16,893 bases of DNA. Source: an uncultured Lachnospiraceae bacterium. Lineage in GTDB: Bacteria; Bacillota; Clostridia; Lachnospirales; Lachnospiraceae. Within the stretch, counting starts at the first letter, position 1. Every line of letters starts with the position of its first letter. The notes beneath the pieces were generated by a model. The model was not told the origin of the DNA. It searched no databases and saw only the letters and a program-made list of their open reading frames with translations. The DNA lies in the NCBI GenBank assembly GCA_910586405.1, contig CAJUII010000070.1:1-16893 (forward strand), read 5' to 3'. Shown piece by piece: positions 6,377 through 14,511 of this stretch. The position numbers and the translations under genes are program-made.

Positions 6377-7849
6377 TCATGTTTCAGCAAACGGCTGCAA
6401 TGTGTAACTGCCCTCATTTACTTTATAAGCTTTAAATAAATCAGCCGTATTTGCATCAATTGCGTAGATATTATTGGTATCATGAACCTTCCCCATCGTA
6501 TCCTTATACTCCTCGTAGACAATGTAGTATACTGTATCATTCGCCTTGAACAGCGTTCTCACATTATATTGGTTCACGCCTAATTTATTAGGCACATTGC
6601 CCTCCACATTCAACAGCTTTCCACTAGCCCACAAATTATTCCTCAATACCTGCAACGCAAGCTCTGGTGAAAAATTTGTCTGGATTTCCAAATGATATGT
6701 TCGGTTGACCACCTCACTGCCAAGCCCCGATTCATCTATCGCAATAAACGAAAAATTGCTGATGCCATAAGGCATTTCTATCGGGTCAGTGTAGCGTTTG
6801 CTGTTTTGATCAGGCGTAGAGCCATCTGTAGTATAATAAACTTTTGTGCTGTAATCATGATACGCTTCAATTAACATAGGTTCTGCATATGTGCCGCTGT
6901 CTGCATTGATTGCCGGACTGTCTGGCGCTGATAAGCTGATGTAATAATGCTGGGTTTCGACCTCACTTGCGATACCGTACATATTCACAAACATTGCCTT
7001 AATCGTATAATCTCCTGACTCCAGCAAGATGGGCGTCTCATATACATTCGAATTTTCTGATGGTGCTGTGCCATCCAGCGTATAGTATACGAAGCCTGTC
7101 GTATTTCCTTTTAATGATATAGAAATCAGTTCATCATACACGCCGCCCTGTTTGTTAAACACAGGCTTTAGCGCCGCATATTTATTGTATTTCGACAAGA
7201 TCCTAGGTACATCACAATGTCTCAAAATGGTACCAATCTTATCGTAGTCTTTCTTCACTTCAAAAATCTCTAGCAGCATATCATAGACTTCATCTCTCTT
7301 TGCATATGTCTGATCGATATTGAGTATTTCGGTCAGCAGTGAAATCGTACTCTGCTGTTGTCCAATTCTTTTATAATATTTTGCAAGTAAAAATCTCACG
7401 TCTAAATCATCTGAGTGAATAGCAAGCGCCCGTTCAAGATAGCCCACTGCCTCAGAATATTCATTGTGTGCTGCACTTTCAACCGCTTTCTGATACTGGT
7501 ATTCAAAAGAATTATATCTGTAGTCATTTATCATATGAGACGAAAGTACAGCGACGCCTGACACGACGAAAAGAACTGTCAGTGCGATCACTATTTTTTT
7601 CTTTTTGTGCGACCGGACAGGTCTGTCTGGGAAATAGTCGCTAATGGATTCTTTGATATCCTCTTCAAAGTCGTCTTGGACACTTTTCAGTTCCTCCTCA
7701 GCCATATCTTCCATCATAACACTGATGGATTCTTTTAAGGTATCTTCAAGCTCTATATCGAATTCCGGGACGATTCTAACCTCATAGCCGCAGTTTTCGC
7801 AAAGCAGTTTCTCCTCTTCCAACTCCGTTCCACAATTTGGACACTTCAT
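6377..7849 (-). CDS. zinc-ribbon membrane protein with TPR and chitobiase/hexosaminidase C-terminal-type domains
   Basis: This 490-residue protein is modular. A zinc ribbon with Cys3, Cys6, Cys17 and Cys20 (CPNC...CENC) is followed by an acidic linker (about 27-75), a basic stretch SHKKKK and one membrane helix (about 86-103). Beyond the membrane come TPR-like helices (about 115-215) and two related beta domains with the motifs YYTLDGTAP (255-263) and YYTTDGSTP (338-346), typical of the CHB_HEX_C/FN3-associated family. A final region of about 100 residues ends in a PepSY-like strand pattern (NNIYAIDANTADLFKAYKV). The topology is probably N-terminus inside and the rest outside, suggesting a sensor or cell-wall-associated role. 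It follows fhs by 35 bp with GAGGAG before its ATG, so it is likely co-transcribed. The function is unknown; similar zinc-ribbon membrane proteins are common in clostridia. Confidence 0.85.
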   Translation of the reverse strand: MKCPNCGTELEEEKLLCENCGYEVRIVPEFDIELEDTLKESISVMMEDMAEEELKSVQDDFEEDIKESISDYFPDRPVRSHKKKKIVIALTVLFVVSGVAVLSSHMINDYRYNSFEYQYQKAVESAAHNEYSEAVGYLERALAIHSDDLDVRFLLAKYYKRIGQQQSTISLLTEILNIDQTYAKRDEVYDMLLEIFEVKKDYDKIGTILRHCDVPRILSKYNKYAALKPVFNKQGGVYDELISISLKGNTTGFVYYTLDGTAPSENSNVYETPILLESGDYTIKAMFVNMYGIASEVETQHYYISLSAPDSPAINADSGTYAEPMLIEAYHDYSTKVYYTTDGSTPDQNSKRYTDPIEMPYGISNFSFIAIDESGLGSEVVNRTYHLEIQTNFSPELALQVLRNNLWASGKLLNVEGNVPNKLGVNQYNVRTLFKANDTVYYIVYEEYKDTMGKVHDTNNIYAIDANTADLFKAYKVNEGSYTLQPFAET

Positions 7850-7884
7850 GCTTTACAGACTCCTCACTAGGTTACGACCTTTCC

Positions 7885-9555
7885 TTAAAATAATCCCGTT
7901 ATCACACCATGATTTGTAACATCAATGTTATAAGCTGCCGGATTCTTAGGAAGTCCCGGCATCGTCATAATCGCCCCTGTCAGCACGACCACAAAGCCAG
8001 CGCCAGCCGAGACATAAACCTCTCTGATATTCATGCGAAAACCTTCCGGTCTCCCCAGAAGTACTGGATCATCCGAGAGTGAATATTGCGTTTTTGCCAT
8101 ACATACTGGCAGCGAGCCAAAACCAAGTGCTTCTAAATTCTCTATCTGCTTTAAGGCAGCAGGTGCAAACACAACTTCCGCTGCTCCATAAATCTCTCTC
8201 GCTACACAATTAATTTTCTCTATAATTGGTACATTATCCTCATAGAGCGGTCCAAAATGACTCTCCTTTGTCTCCAAAGTATTCAGAACCGCATTTGCAA
8301 GCGCTATTCCGCCATCTCCTCCCTTTTCCCATACCTCTGAGAGCGCAAAATCGCAATTTCTGTCCTCACAGAAATTTTTCACAAACGCAATCTCTGCCTG
8401 TGTGTCGGATACGAATGCATTTAATGTGACAACTACAGGCACATTATATTTTTGTATATTCTCGATGTGCTTTTCTAAATTTGCAATACCCTTTTGGAGC
8501 GCCTCCAGATTTTCTGTATTCAAGTCGCCCTTCGCCACGCCGCCATTGTATTTGAGCGCACGTATTGTCGCCACCAGGACAACTGCATCCGGTGAGAGTC
8601 CCGCCTGCCGGCACTTGATATCAAAAAATTTCTCCGCGCCAAGATCTGCGCCAAAGCCTGCTTCTGTGACGACATAATCCGCCATCTTCAAGGCAGCCTT
8701 TGTGGCGCGCACACTATTGCATCCATGTGCGATATTGGCAAATGGACCTCCGTGAATGATTGCAGGTGTATGTTCAAGCGTCTGAATCAAATTTGGTTTG
8801 ATGGCATCCTTTAACAATGCCGCCATCGCACCTGTCGCCTGAAGCTGCCCTGCACGTACAGGCTCACCCGCATAATTGTATGCCACAACCATTTTGTCAA
8901 GGCGCTTTTTCAGATCTTCCATATCCTCAGCAAGACACAATACCGCCATGATCTCTGACGCCACAGTGATGACAAAGTGGTCCTCACGAACAAAGCCATC
9001 CATCTTGTTGCCTATACCGACAACTACATTTCTAAGGACTCTGTCATTCATGTCAAGACATCGCTTCCACACAATCTGTCTGGTATCGATCCCCAGCTCA
9101 TTTCCCTGCTGAATATGATTGTCAAGCAGCGCCGCACACAAGTTATTCGCTGACGTTATCGCGTGAAAATCCCCTGTAAAGTGAAGATTTAAATCCTCCA
9201 TCGGTACTACCTGTGCCATACCACCACCCGCAGCACCGCCCTTGATGCCAAAGCAGGGTCCAAGAGACGGCTCTCTGAGCGCAATGACAGCTCTCTTTCC
9301 CAACTTGCCAAATGCCTGCCCCAGCCCGACACTTGTGGTAGTTTTTCCCTCTCCAGCCGGCGTCGGATTAATCGCTGTCACGAGTATCAGTTTTCCATTT
9401 TTGTTCGTTTCTATTTTCTTGAGATATTCTTCGGAAATTTTTGCTTTGTACTTTCCGTATAATTCCAAATCATCTATAGTCATATCAAGCGCTTTTGCAA
9501 TCTCTGTAATAGGATACAGTTCAGCATCCTGCGCAATCTCGATGTCTGATTTCAT
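7885..9555 (-). CDS. fhs: formate-tetrahydrofolate ligase
   Basis: The enzyme joins formate to tetrahydrofolate using ATP, giving 10-formyl-THF for purines, formyl-Met and, in acetogens, the methyl branch of the Wood-Ljungdahl pathway. The 556-residue length is normal. The ATP loop PTPAGEGKTTTSVGLGQ begins at residue 64. It is followed by EPSLGPCFGIKGGAAGGG and MEDLNLHFTGDFHAITSANN, all hallmarks of the family, and the protein ends VITGLF. An ideal AGGAGG lies 10 nt before the ATG at 9555. It is probably a cytoplasmic homotetramer. The zinc-ribbon gene follows closely with no terminator between. No other acetogenesis genes are in the window, so the pathway role beyond one-carbon supply is open. 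Confidence 0.97.
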   Translation of the reverse strand: MKSDIEIAQDAELYPITEIAKALDMTIDDLELYGKYKAKISEEYLKKIETNKNGKLILVTAINPTPAGEGKTTTSVGLGQAFGKLGKRAVIALREPSLGPCFGIKGGAAGGGMAQVVPMEDLNLHFTGDFHAITSANNLCAALLDNHIQQGNELGIDTRQIVWKRCLDMNDRVLRNVVVGIGNKMDGFVREDHFVITVASEIMAVLCLAEDMEDLKKRLDKMVVAYNYAGEPVRAGQLQATGAMAALLKDAIKPNLIQTLEHTPAIIHGGPFANIAHGCNSVRATKAALKMADYVVTEAGFGADLGAEKFFDIKCRQAGLSPDAVVLVATIRALKYNGGVAKGDLNTENLEALQKGIANLEKHIENIQKYNVPVVVTLNAFVSDTQAEIAFVKNFCEDRNCDFALSEVWEKGGDGGIALANAVLNTLETKESHFGPLYEDNVPIIEKINCVAREIYGAAEVVFAPAALKQIENLEALGFGSLPVCMAKTQYSLSDDPVLLGRPEGFRMNIREVYVSAGAGFVVVLTGAIMTMPGLPKNPAAYNIDVTNHGVITGLF

Positions 9556-9618
9556 AGTTCTGGTTCCTCCTAATCAAAGTTCCATTCAACATTTCACTAC
9601 CAATTTACCTATTTTAAT

Positions 9619-9647
9619 AGAATACCATTTATCAACTCTACTGTCTA
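9619..9647 (-). promoter_or_regulatory. possible promoter of fhs
   Basis: The minus strand has TAGACA (9642-9647), a 17-bp spacer and TATTCT (9619-9624), starting 6 bp after the ftsK stop. Both boxes are imperfect (5/6 and 4/6). I see no terminator after ftsK, so fhs could also be reached by read-through. Confidence 0.35.
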
Positions 9648-9652
9648 TAAAA

Positions 9653-12600
9653 TTATAAATGTTCTTCTATATAATTTTGGAACTGTTCCATGCTCATCAG
9701 GATTCGGCGGGGTTTTGTGCCCTCCTCTGCGCCGACCACGCCGGCATCCTCCAACTGGTCCACAATGCGCGCTGCGCGGTTAAACCCAATCTTGAACACG
9801 CGCTGGAGCATACCAATCGACGCTTTGTCCTTCTCGATGACATACTTTCCTGCCTCCGCAAAATAAGCGTCGAATTCACTGCCGCCACCTGCGCCGGAGC
9901 CACCTGCGGCACCCGCTGAAGATTGCATCGTTTTTATCTTTTCTTCAATATCACTGTTATAGGTAATATTGCCAAGCATCTGATTTTTCAGGAAATCAAC
10001 GACATCCGACACTTCTGAATCCGACACAAACGCCCCTTGCACACGGGCAGGCTTTGTGTATCCTTGCGGATAAAAGAGCATGTCTCCCTTTCCTAAAAGC
10101 TTCTCTGCGCCATTCATATCAAGAATCGTTCTTGAATCCACGCCACTTGATACACTAAACGCGATTCTGCTTGGCATATTTGCTTTGATTAAACCTGTAA
10201 TAACATCAACAGAAGGTCTTTGGGTAGCAATCACCAAGTGGATGCCGCAAGCGCGCGCAAGCTGCGCCAAACGGCAGATGCTTTCCTCCACTTCTCCAGA
10301 CGCCACCATCATCAAATCTGCAAGCTCGTCCACAATAATCACTATCTGAGGCAGTTTATGTAAAGGTTCTCCGTCCGGGCTGGTCTTTCCCATCTCCGCC
10401 GCTTTATTATAGCCTTTCAAATCCCGGACATTCAAGTCTGCAAACTTTTTATATCGGTCATTCATCTCTGTAACACCCCAGTTCAACGCTGCCGAAGCCT
10501 TTTTGGGGTCTGTCACGACAGGGATCATCAAATGCGGAATGCCATTGTACACACTCAGCTCAACCACCTTAGGGTCAATCATGATAAGCTTTACATCCGC
10601 TGGATTTGCCTTATACAAAATACTCATAATTATCGTATTGATACAGACAGATTTACCGGAGCCCGTTGCACCCGCGATCAGCACATGCGGCATCTTTGCA
10701 ATATCCGTAACCACCACCTGACCAGCAATATCCTTCCCCACCGCAAAGGCAAGATTCGAAGAAAAATTCTGAAAATTATCGGATTCCAGTAAATCCCGCA
10801 ATGCGACGGCACTGGTTTCCTTGTTGGGCACTTCGATGCCCACTGCGGCTTTTCCGGGAATCGGCGCTTCGATTCGTATATCTGTCGCTGCCAGATTCAG
10901 CTTGATATCATCCGTCAACCCTACGATTTTGCTGACTTTTACACCTTGTTCTGGCTGCATTTCATATCTTGTAACAGAAGGTCCTTGACTGATATCTGTG
11001 ATCGTGACCCGAACGCCAAAGGTCTGTAGCGTCTGCTGCAAATGCAATGCAGTCTCTTTCAATTGATTTGCGGAATCCCCCTTCTTGCCATCGCCTTTTT
11101 TTAACAGGTCTAACGACGGAAACTGATACGGTTTTTGCTGTTCCTTCGGGGCAGGTCGGGTGCTGTCAGCTACTGTATGAATCTCTGTTATCGGCGCCGG
11201 TGAAGCAGCTTCATCCATAGATTGTGCATCGGCAGCCTCCTCCGCTGGCTGCTGTGGTAATATCGTATCCTCTGTCACCGGCTCTGGCATTTTGTCGATT
11301 GCCTCCGCATCATATTCTACTGCGTCAAATCCATCCCAAAATGAACGCTCTGCCGAGACGCCAGGATTGTCGATAAAATAGTCTGCCATGTCACTATCAG
11401 ATTCCGTATTGTTAATCTCGTTAAAGTGATCAGCTTCTTCAGCGCAAAGCGTTTCACTATACATTGTTTCATCATACGAGCCTTGACCAGAATTTTCCTG
11501 TGTTGGCATTTCCAAAGATTCTGTGCCAGTATACTCCATCTCTGAAAATCCTGTATCAGCTTCTTCCGCATATGCTGAATCTGTATACGAAGCTTCATGA
11601 TACGCTGTTCCTGTGTAGGTTGCTTCATCATATACCTGATCTGTGTAGGTTGCCTTGGAAGATGCTGTATCTGAGTACGCTTCCTCCAAAGGCGCTTCCT
11701 CTGAATACATTGTTTCAGAATACACCACTTCACTGTATGGTTTGGCCTTAATATCCTCAAAGAAATTGGCATCAGTGCCCTCAGCCTCATCTTCTAACAA
11801 AACAATCTCATGGATATCCTGTCGTCCGGTGTTCTGAGTCATTCCAGATTTGAATGTGATCGCAGAGCTGGAAACTACACCGCGTGCTCTCTTATCCATT
11901 CGCCGGATTGTTTCTTTTGGCGGCTCAGGCGTCTCCTCTTTTACCTTTTTGGAACGTTTGGGGCGCGCCTTTTCCTTGCGAACTGGCTCCTCATATATCT
12001 CCTCGTCCTCACAATCATCCTCGTCCTCATAATCGTCATACTCGTCGCGCAGGCTTTGTCTGTACGCTTTCATCCGCACCGCATCTTCCCTAGCAGACTC
12101 GATCAGATAAGAACTCCCCTTTTTCACACCAGATAAAAAGCTTTTTTCCGTAATAAAAACAATACAAATAATCCCAAGCACCACCACGACAAAGAGCGTT
12201 CCGCCAAATCCCATGAGTCTGTACATGCCATGTGCGATACTTCCAAACAGCACGCCGCCGCCTGCATGATGCTCAGCAGACGTTCTATAAAGCTCCTGAA
12301 TCAGGGAAGCTCCTTTCAGCATGTCATCCTGTTTCAGTAACATGTATGCCAACACGCCCAGTAAAAAGAACAGTATCACGCTGCTAACCATTTTGACTAC
12401 CGCAACAGTATTCCCTTTATTTGATATGCCAAATGCGAATCCAACAAAAATAAAGATAGGTATAAGATATGCAAGCAGCCCAAAGATGCCAAACATCGCA
12501 TTGCTGATGCCTGTGGCTGCTGCACCTTTAATGATCCCTATAATACATAAAAATATAAAAATCGCGGCTGCAAAGATGACAATGAGCATGACCTCATTTT

Positions 12601-12748
12601 TTACCGCAATATCAACACTTTTTCTCGCTGCTCTTCTGCTCTTCGTTCTGGACGATGTTCTTCTTGTACCATTCGCAGTGCTTTTGGATGTACTTTTCTT
12701 TGTATTTGTTCTGCTCCTTGATGCATGATTTTGTGATGCAGATGCCAT
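9653..12748 (-). CDS. ftsK: DNA translocase FtsK/SpoIIIE
   Basis: This membrane-anchored hexameric ATPase pumps chromosomal DNA through the division or sporulation septum. The 1031-residue protein starts with a basic Ser/Thr/Arg-rich tail (1-45), then four membrane helices (about 52-73, 84-108, 115-138, 179-200). A long acidic linker (about 205-545) follows, then the motor with Walker A GATGSGKS (693-700), Walker B IVIIVDELADL (802-812) and ATQRPSVDVITG (841-852). The protein ends with the winged-helix gamma domain (about 965-1031) that reads DNA orientation sequences. Four TM helices and the neighbouring tepA favour SpoIIIE over soluble SftA. The linker is longer than in Bacillus SpoIIIE and carries a pentapeptide repeat. 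Start: AGGAGGAG 8 nt before the ATG. It has its own promoter after tepA. Confidence 0.97.
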   Translation of the reverse strand: MASASQNHASRSRTNTKKSTSKSTANGTRRTSSRTKSRRAARKSVDIAVKNEVMLIVIFAAAIFIFLCIIGIIKGAAATGISNAMFGIFGLLAYLIPIFIFVGFAFGISNKGNTVAVVKMVSSVILFFLLGVLAYMLLKQDDMLKGASLIQELYRTSAEHHAGGGVLFGSIAHGMYRLMGFGGTLFVVVVLGIICIVFITEKSFLSGVKKGSSYLIESAREDAVRMKAYRQSLRDEYDDYEDEDDCEDEEIYEEPVRKEKARPKRSKKVKEETPEPPKETIRRMDKRARGVVSSSAITFKSGMTQNTGRQDIHEIVLLEDEAEGTDANFFEDIKAKPYSEVVYSETMYSEEAPLEEAYSDTASSKATYTDQVYDEATYTGTAYHEASYTDSAYAEEADTGFSEMEYTGTESLEMPTQENSGQGSYDETMYSETLCAEEADHFNEINNTESDSDMADYFIDNPGVSAERSFWDGFDAVEYDAEAIDKMPEPVTEDTILPQQPAEEAADAQSMDEAASPAPITEIHTVADSTRPAPKEQQKPYQFPSLDLLKKGDGKKGDSANQLKETALHLQQTLQTFGVRVTITDISQGPSVTRYEMQPEQGVKVSKIVGLTDDIKLNLAATDIRIEAPIPGKAAVGIEVPNKETSAVALRDLLESDNFQNFSSNLAFAVGKDIAGQVVVTDIAKMPHVLIAGATGSGKSVCINTIIMSILYKANPADVKLIMIDPKVVELSVYNGIPHLMIPVVTDPKKASAALNWGVTEMNDRYKKFADLNVRDLKGYNKAAEMGKTSPDGEPLHKLPQIVIIVDELADLMMVASGEVEESICRLAQLARACGIHLVIATQRPSVDVITGLIKANMPSRIAFSVSSGVDSRTILDMNGAEKLLGKGDMLFYPQGYTKPARVQGAFVSDSEVSDVVDFLKNQMLGNITYNSDIEEKIKTMQSSAGAAGGSGAGGGSEFDAYFAEAGKYVIEKDKASIGMLQRVFKIGFNRAARIVDQLEDAGVVGAEEGTKPRRILMSMEQFQNYIEEHL
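11558..11737 (-). repeat. 12-unit degenerate 15-bp / 5-residue repeat in the ftsK linker
   Basis: Residues 338-397 of FtsK divide exactly into twelve five-residue units such as YSEVV, YSETM, YSEEA, YSDTA, YTDQV, YDEAT, YTGTA, YHEAS, YTDSA and YAEEA, with consensus Tyr-(Ser/Thr)-(Asp/Glu)-x-(Ala/Val/Thr). Three more units (YDETM, YSETL, CAEEA) occur at residues 425-439 out of phase with the first block. At the DNA level this is a diverged 15-bp tandem repeat. Confidence 0.8.
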
Positions 12749-12781
12749 AATACTTCTCCTCCTAAATGAGTTTTACAAAAT

Positions 12782-12810
12782 ATTATAGCACTTTTTTTGG
12801 TGCTTGTCAT
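12782..12810 (-). promoter_or_regulatory. promoter of ftsK, with a dyad in the spacer
   Basis: On the minus strand there is a -35 ATGACA (12805-12810), a 17-bp spacer and a perfect -10 TATAAT (12782-12787). It begins 3 bp after the tepA stop. The spacer and its edge contain AGCAC and GTGCT, inverted arms 8 nt apart. This could be an operator or a weak hairpin; no T-run follows, so it is not a normal terminator. Confidence 0.65.
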
Positions 12811-12813
12811 AAC

Positions 12814-13548
12814 TTATTTCATTTTTTTCGAACTTTTTTTCGAACCCTGATTAATAAGCTCATGTAATTTTGCGACTGCCTGCGAAATTCCGCCAATTTC
12901 ACAAATAATTCCTTCCTTGACAGCCTCCTCTCCCTCCAGTACACTTCCTACATCCTTGGTGAGCACCTCTGTCTCCATCATTAACGCCTCATACCGTTCC
13001 TTTGAGATCTTACAATGCGAACACACAAAGCCTGTAATACGGTTCTGCACATCCCTAAAATAATTGAATGTCTGAGGCACACCGATCACCATACCATTCA
13101 TCCGCACAGGATGTACCACCATTGTGCCCGTTGGAACAATAAAGGAATAGTCTGTGCTCACCGCAATCGGAACACCAATACTGTGACTGCCTCCCAAAAC
13201 TAAAGAAACCGTTGGCTTGCTGAGTGACGCGACCATCTCTGCGATCGCTAGTCCCGCCTCGACATCTCCGCCCATCGTGTTCAACAATAACAATACACCA
13301 TCAATCTCATCGCTGTCCTCGATGGAGGCAAGCTGTGGCAAAAGCAATTCATATTTTGTCACCTTAGACTGATTTCCTGCATTTTCATGCCCCTCTATTT
13401 CACCTATAATCGTAATCAGATGAATCTTATGGTTACTATTATTTTCATCTAACGTTACCTGACTCTCTTTCTCAATTTTTTCATCCTTATACTTTTTTTG
13501 ATCCAGTTCTTCATTGCTCTCTTTCTTTTCTTCGTTCTGCTGCGTCAT
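12814..13548 (-). CDS. tepA: ClpP-family serine protease, TepA type (translocation-enhancing protein)
   Basis: The 244-residue protein has a charged, Glu/Lys-rich N-terminal extension (about 1-38) and then a ClpP/crotonase fold: LNTMGGDVEAGLAIAE (90-105), GGSHSIG with probable nucleophile Ser113, VVHPVRMNG with His136, and LTKDVG with Asp189. This spacing fits a ClpP catalytic triad. The divergence from true ClpP and the position directly before ftsK/spoIIIE match B. subtilis TepA (YmfB), a ClpP relative reported to help protein secretion. I set the start at the ATG at 13548 because GGAGGT lies 7 nt upstream; the in-frame ATG at 13563 overlaps that ribosome binding site. No signal peptide or TM helix is seen, so it should be cytoplasmic. 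Family certain; the specific TepA role is inferred. Confidence 0.9.
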   Translation of the reverse strand: MTQQNEEKKESNEELDQKKYKDEKIEKESQVTLDENNSNHKIHLITIIGEIEGHENAGNQSKVTKYELLLPQLASIEDSDEIDGVLLLLNTMGGDVEAGLAIAEMVASLSKPTVSLVLGGSHSIGVPIAVSTDYSFIVPTGTMVVHPVRMNGMVIGVPQTFNYFRDVQNRITGFVCSHCKISKERYEALMMETEVLTKDVGSVLEGEEAVKEGIICEIGGISQAVAKLHELINQGSKKSSKKMK

Positions 13549-13594
13549 CTCAGATACCTCCATTTAATTCTGTACTGTTGAATCTCTTATGCAC

Positions 13595-13645
13595 TTGTAT
13601 ACAATGCATTTCCTGACTGCACAAGTATACCCTATGCGCCGCTTT
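13595..13645. promoter_or_regulatory. possible operator/promoter region upstream of tepA
   Basis: The perfect 10-bp palindrome TTGTATACAA sits inside a near-palindrome bounded by TGCA on both sides. A related half-site GCACAAGTATAC lies about 20 bp away. On the minus strand TATACA preceded 17 bp upstream by TTGTGC could serve as a weak promoter for tepA. The symmetry suggests a repressor site, but no regulator is identified. Confidence 0.3.
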
Positions 13646-13677
13646 TGTGCATATTTGCGCCACATAGTGCTGTGCAT

Positions 13678-13705
13678 AAAAAAGACCCCCATATTCAGGA
13701 GTCCT
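13678..13705 (-). terminator. rho-independent terminator after the small membrane protein gene
   Basis: On the minus strand a short stem (GACTCC with GGGGTC, extendable by G-U and A-U pairs) closes an 8-nt loop and is followed by TTTTTT. It ends the metY-membrane protein unit 29 bp after its stop codon. Confidence 0.75.
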
Positions 13706-13733
13706 TTCTAGTATGTACACTTCTATGAATTTT

Positions 13734-14498
13734 TTATTCAATATCATAATAATCTTTACCAGTTATATCCTTTACATCATAATCATCGTCATTATCCGTC
13801 GGTTCAAACGCATAATCCATCTCTTTATGTTCCTTGCGTTTGGGTACTGGAAGCGGATTTTCAATATATTGAACTTTATCCAAATCATCATAATGGATTT
13901 CTTTCATGGACGTATCTGGCAGCGCACACGCAGTATCTTCTGTTTCCTTCTGGTCCGTTACAGCGTCCGGTATTGATGACATTCTCTGTTGCTCTTCTCT
14001 GCTGTCTTTCGCTGTATGTCTGCAAAAAAGCAGACGGACAATCAACACAACAATCGTACATGCCATGGCACCAAGTAAAAGCATCATATGAAACATTGTT
14101 ACTTGCGAAAGACTTTCGATATACATTGGAAAAATCGCAAGGATGAGACTCCCCGCAAAACCAATATATCTGTTTGTCAGATTTTTGAGCACAATATATA
14201 CAAGCAGCACTGTAAGCACTTGATACACAACATTCAGGTAGACACCTGCTACCGTAAAATTTCCAAAAATGAGAAACGCAAAATACAGATTGCATATGTA
14301 TAATGATTCTATATGAATGCCATCTGCAAAAACAGTTTTTAAACCATTTGTTCCCACACTCACCTTTGCTGCATTATAAATCTCTTCATTAATATTGACT
14401 TCCGACATCAATGCATTGATATAGTAAATGCGTGCAATTATCGCGATGCTTGCCAGAATTATGATAAACAAACCTGTCAGCCAACTTTTTTTATTCAT
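13734..14498 (-). CDS. small membrane protein resembling the N-terminal part of a GT-C (GT39-like) glycosyltransferase
   Basis: This 254-residue protein has about five hydrophobic segments (about 7-27, 66-80, 84-105, 110-127, 135-158) and then a cytoplasmic, acidic, Tyr-rich tail of roughly 95 residues ending DYYDIE. The order of the first part (an extracytoplasmic loop with NEEIYNAAKVSVGTNG, then a helix, a helix ending LVYIVLKNLTNRYIG, then AIFPMYIESLS) recalls the opening of PMT/ArnT-type GT-C glycosyltransferases. Those are two to three times longer and keep many more helices. The usual Asp of the first loop is not obvious; a Glu pair (38-39) is there. It starts 13 bp after metY with no strong Shine-Dalgarno sequence, so translation may be coupled. 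A terminator follows. It could be a degenerate or specialised scaffold form. The family link is tentative and the function unknown. Confidence 0.75.
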   Translation of the reverse strand: MNKKSWLTGLFIIILASIAIIARIYYINALMSEVNINEEIYNAAKVSVGTNGLKTVFADGIHIESLYICNLYFAFLIFGNFTVAGVYLNVVYQVLTVLLVYIVLKNLTNRYIGFAGSLILAIFPMYIESLSQVTMFHMMLLLGAMACTIVVLIVRLLFCRHTAKDSREEQQRMSSIPDAVTDQKETEDTACALPDTSMKEIHYDDLDKVQYIENPLPVPKRKEHKEMDYAFEPTDNDDDYDVKDITGKDYYDIE

Positions 14499-14511
14499 AC
14501 TTTATTTATAC

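Noticed and set aside
11317..11790. 157-codon minus-strand frame within ftsK
   Set aside because: It is the ftsK linker repeat read in another frame; the periodic Met/Arg-rich translation follows from the 15-bp repeat.
12788..12804. AGCAC/GTGCT dyad as a terminator of tepA
   Set aside because: The 5-bp arms are followed by ATAATATTTT rather than a U-run, and they lie exactly between promoter boxes.
13549..13563. ATG at 13563 as the tepA start
   Set aside because: It overlaps the GGAGGT that is ideally placed for the ATG at 13548.
13888..14295. 135-codon minus-strand frame
   Set aside because: It is out of frame inside the membrane protein gene, Cys/Ser-rich and without a ribosome binding site.
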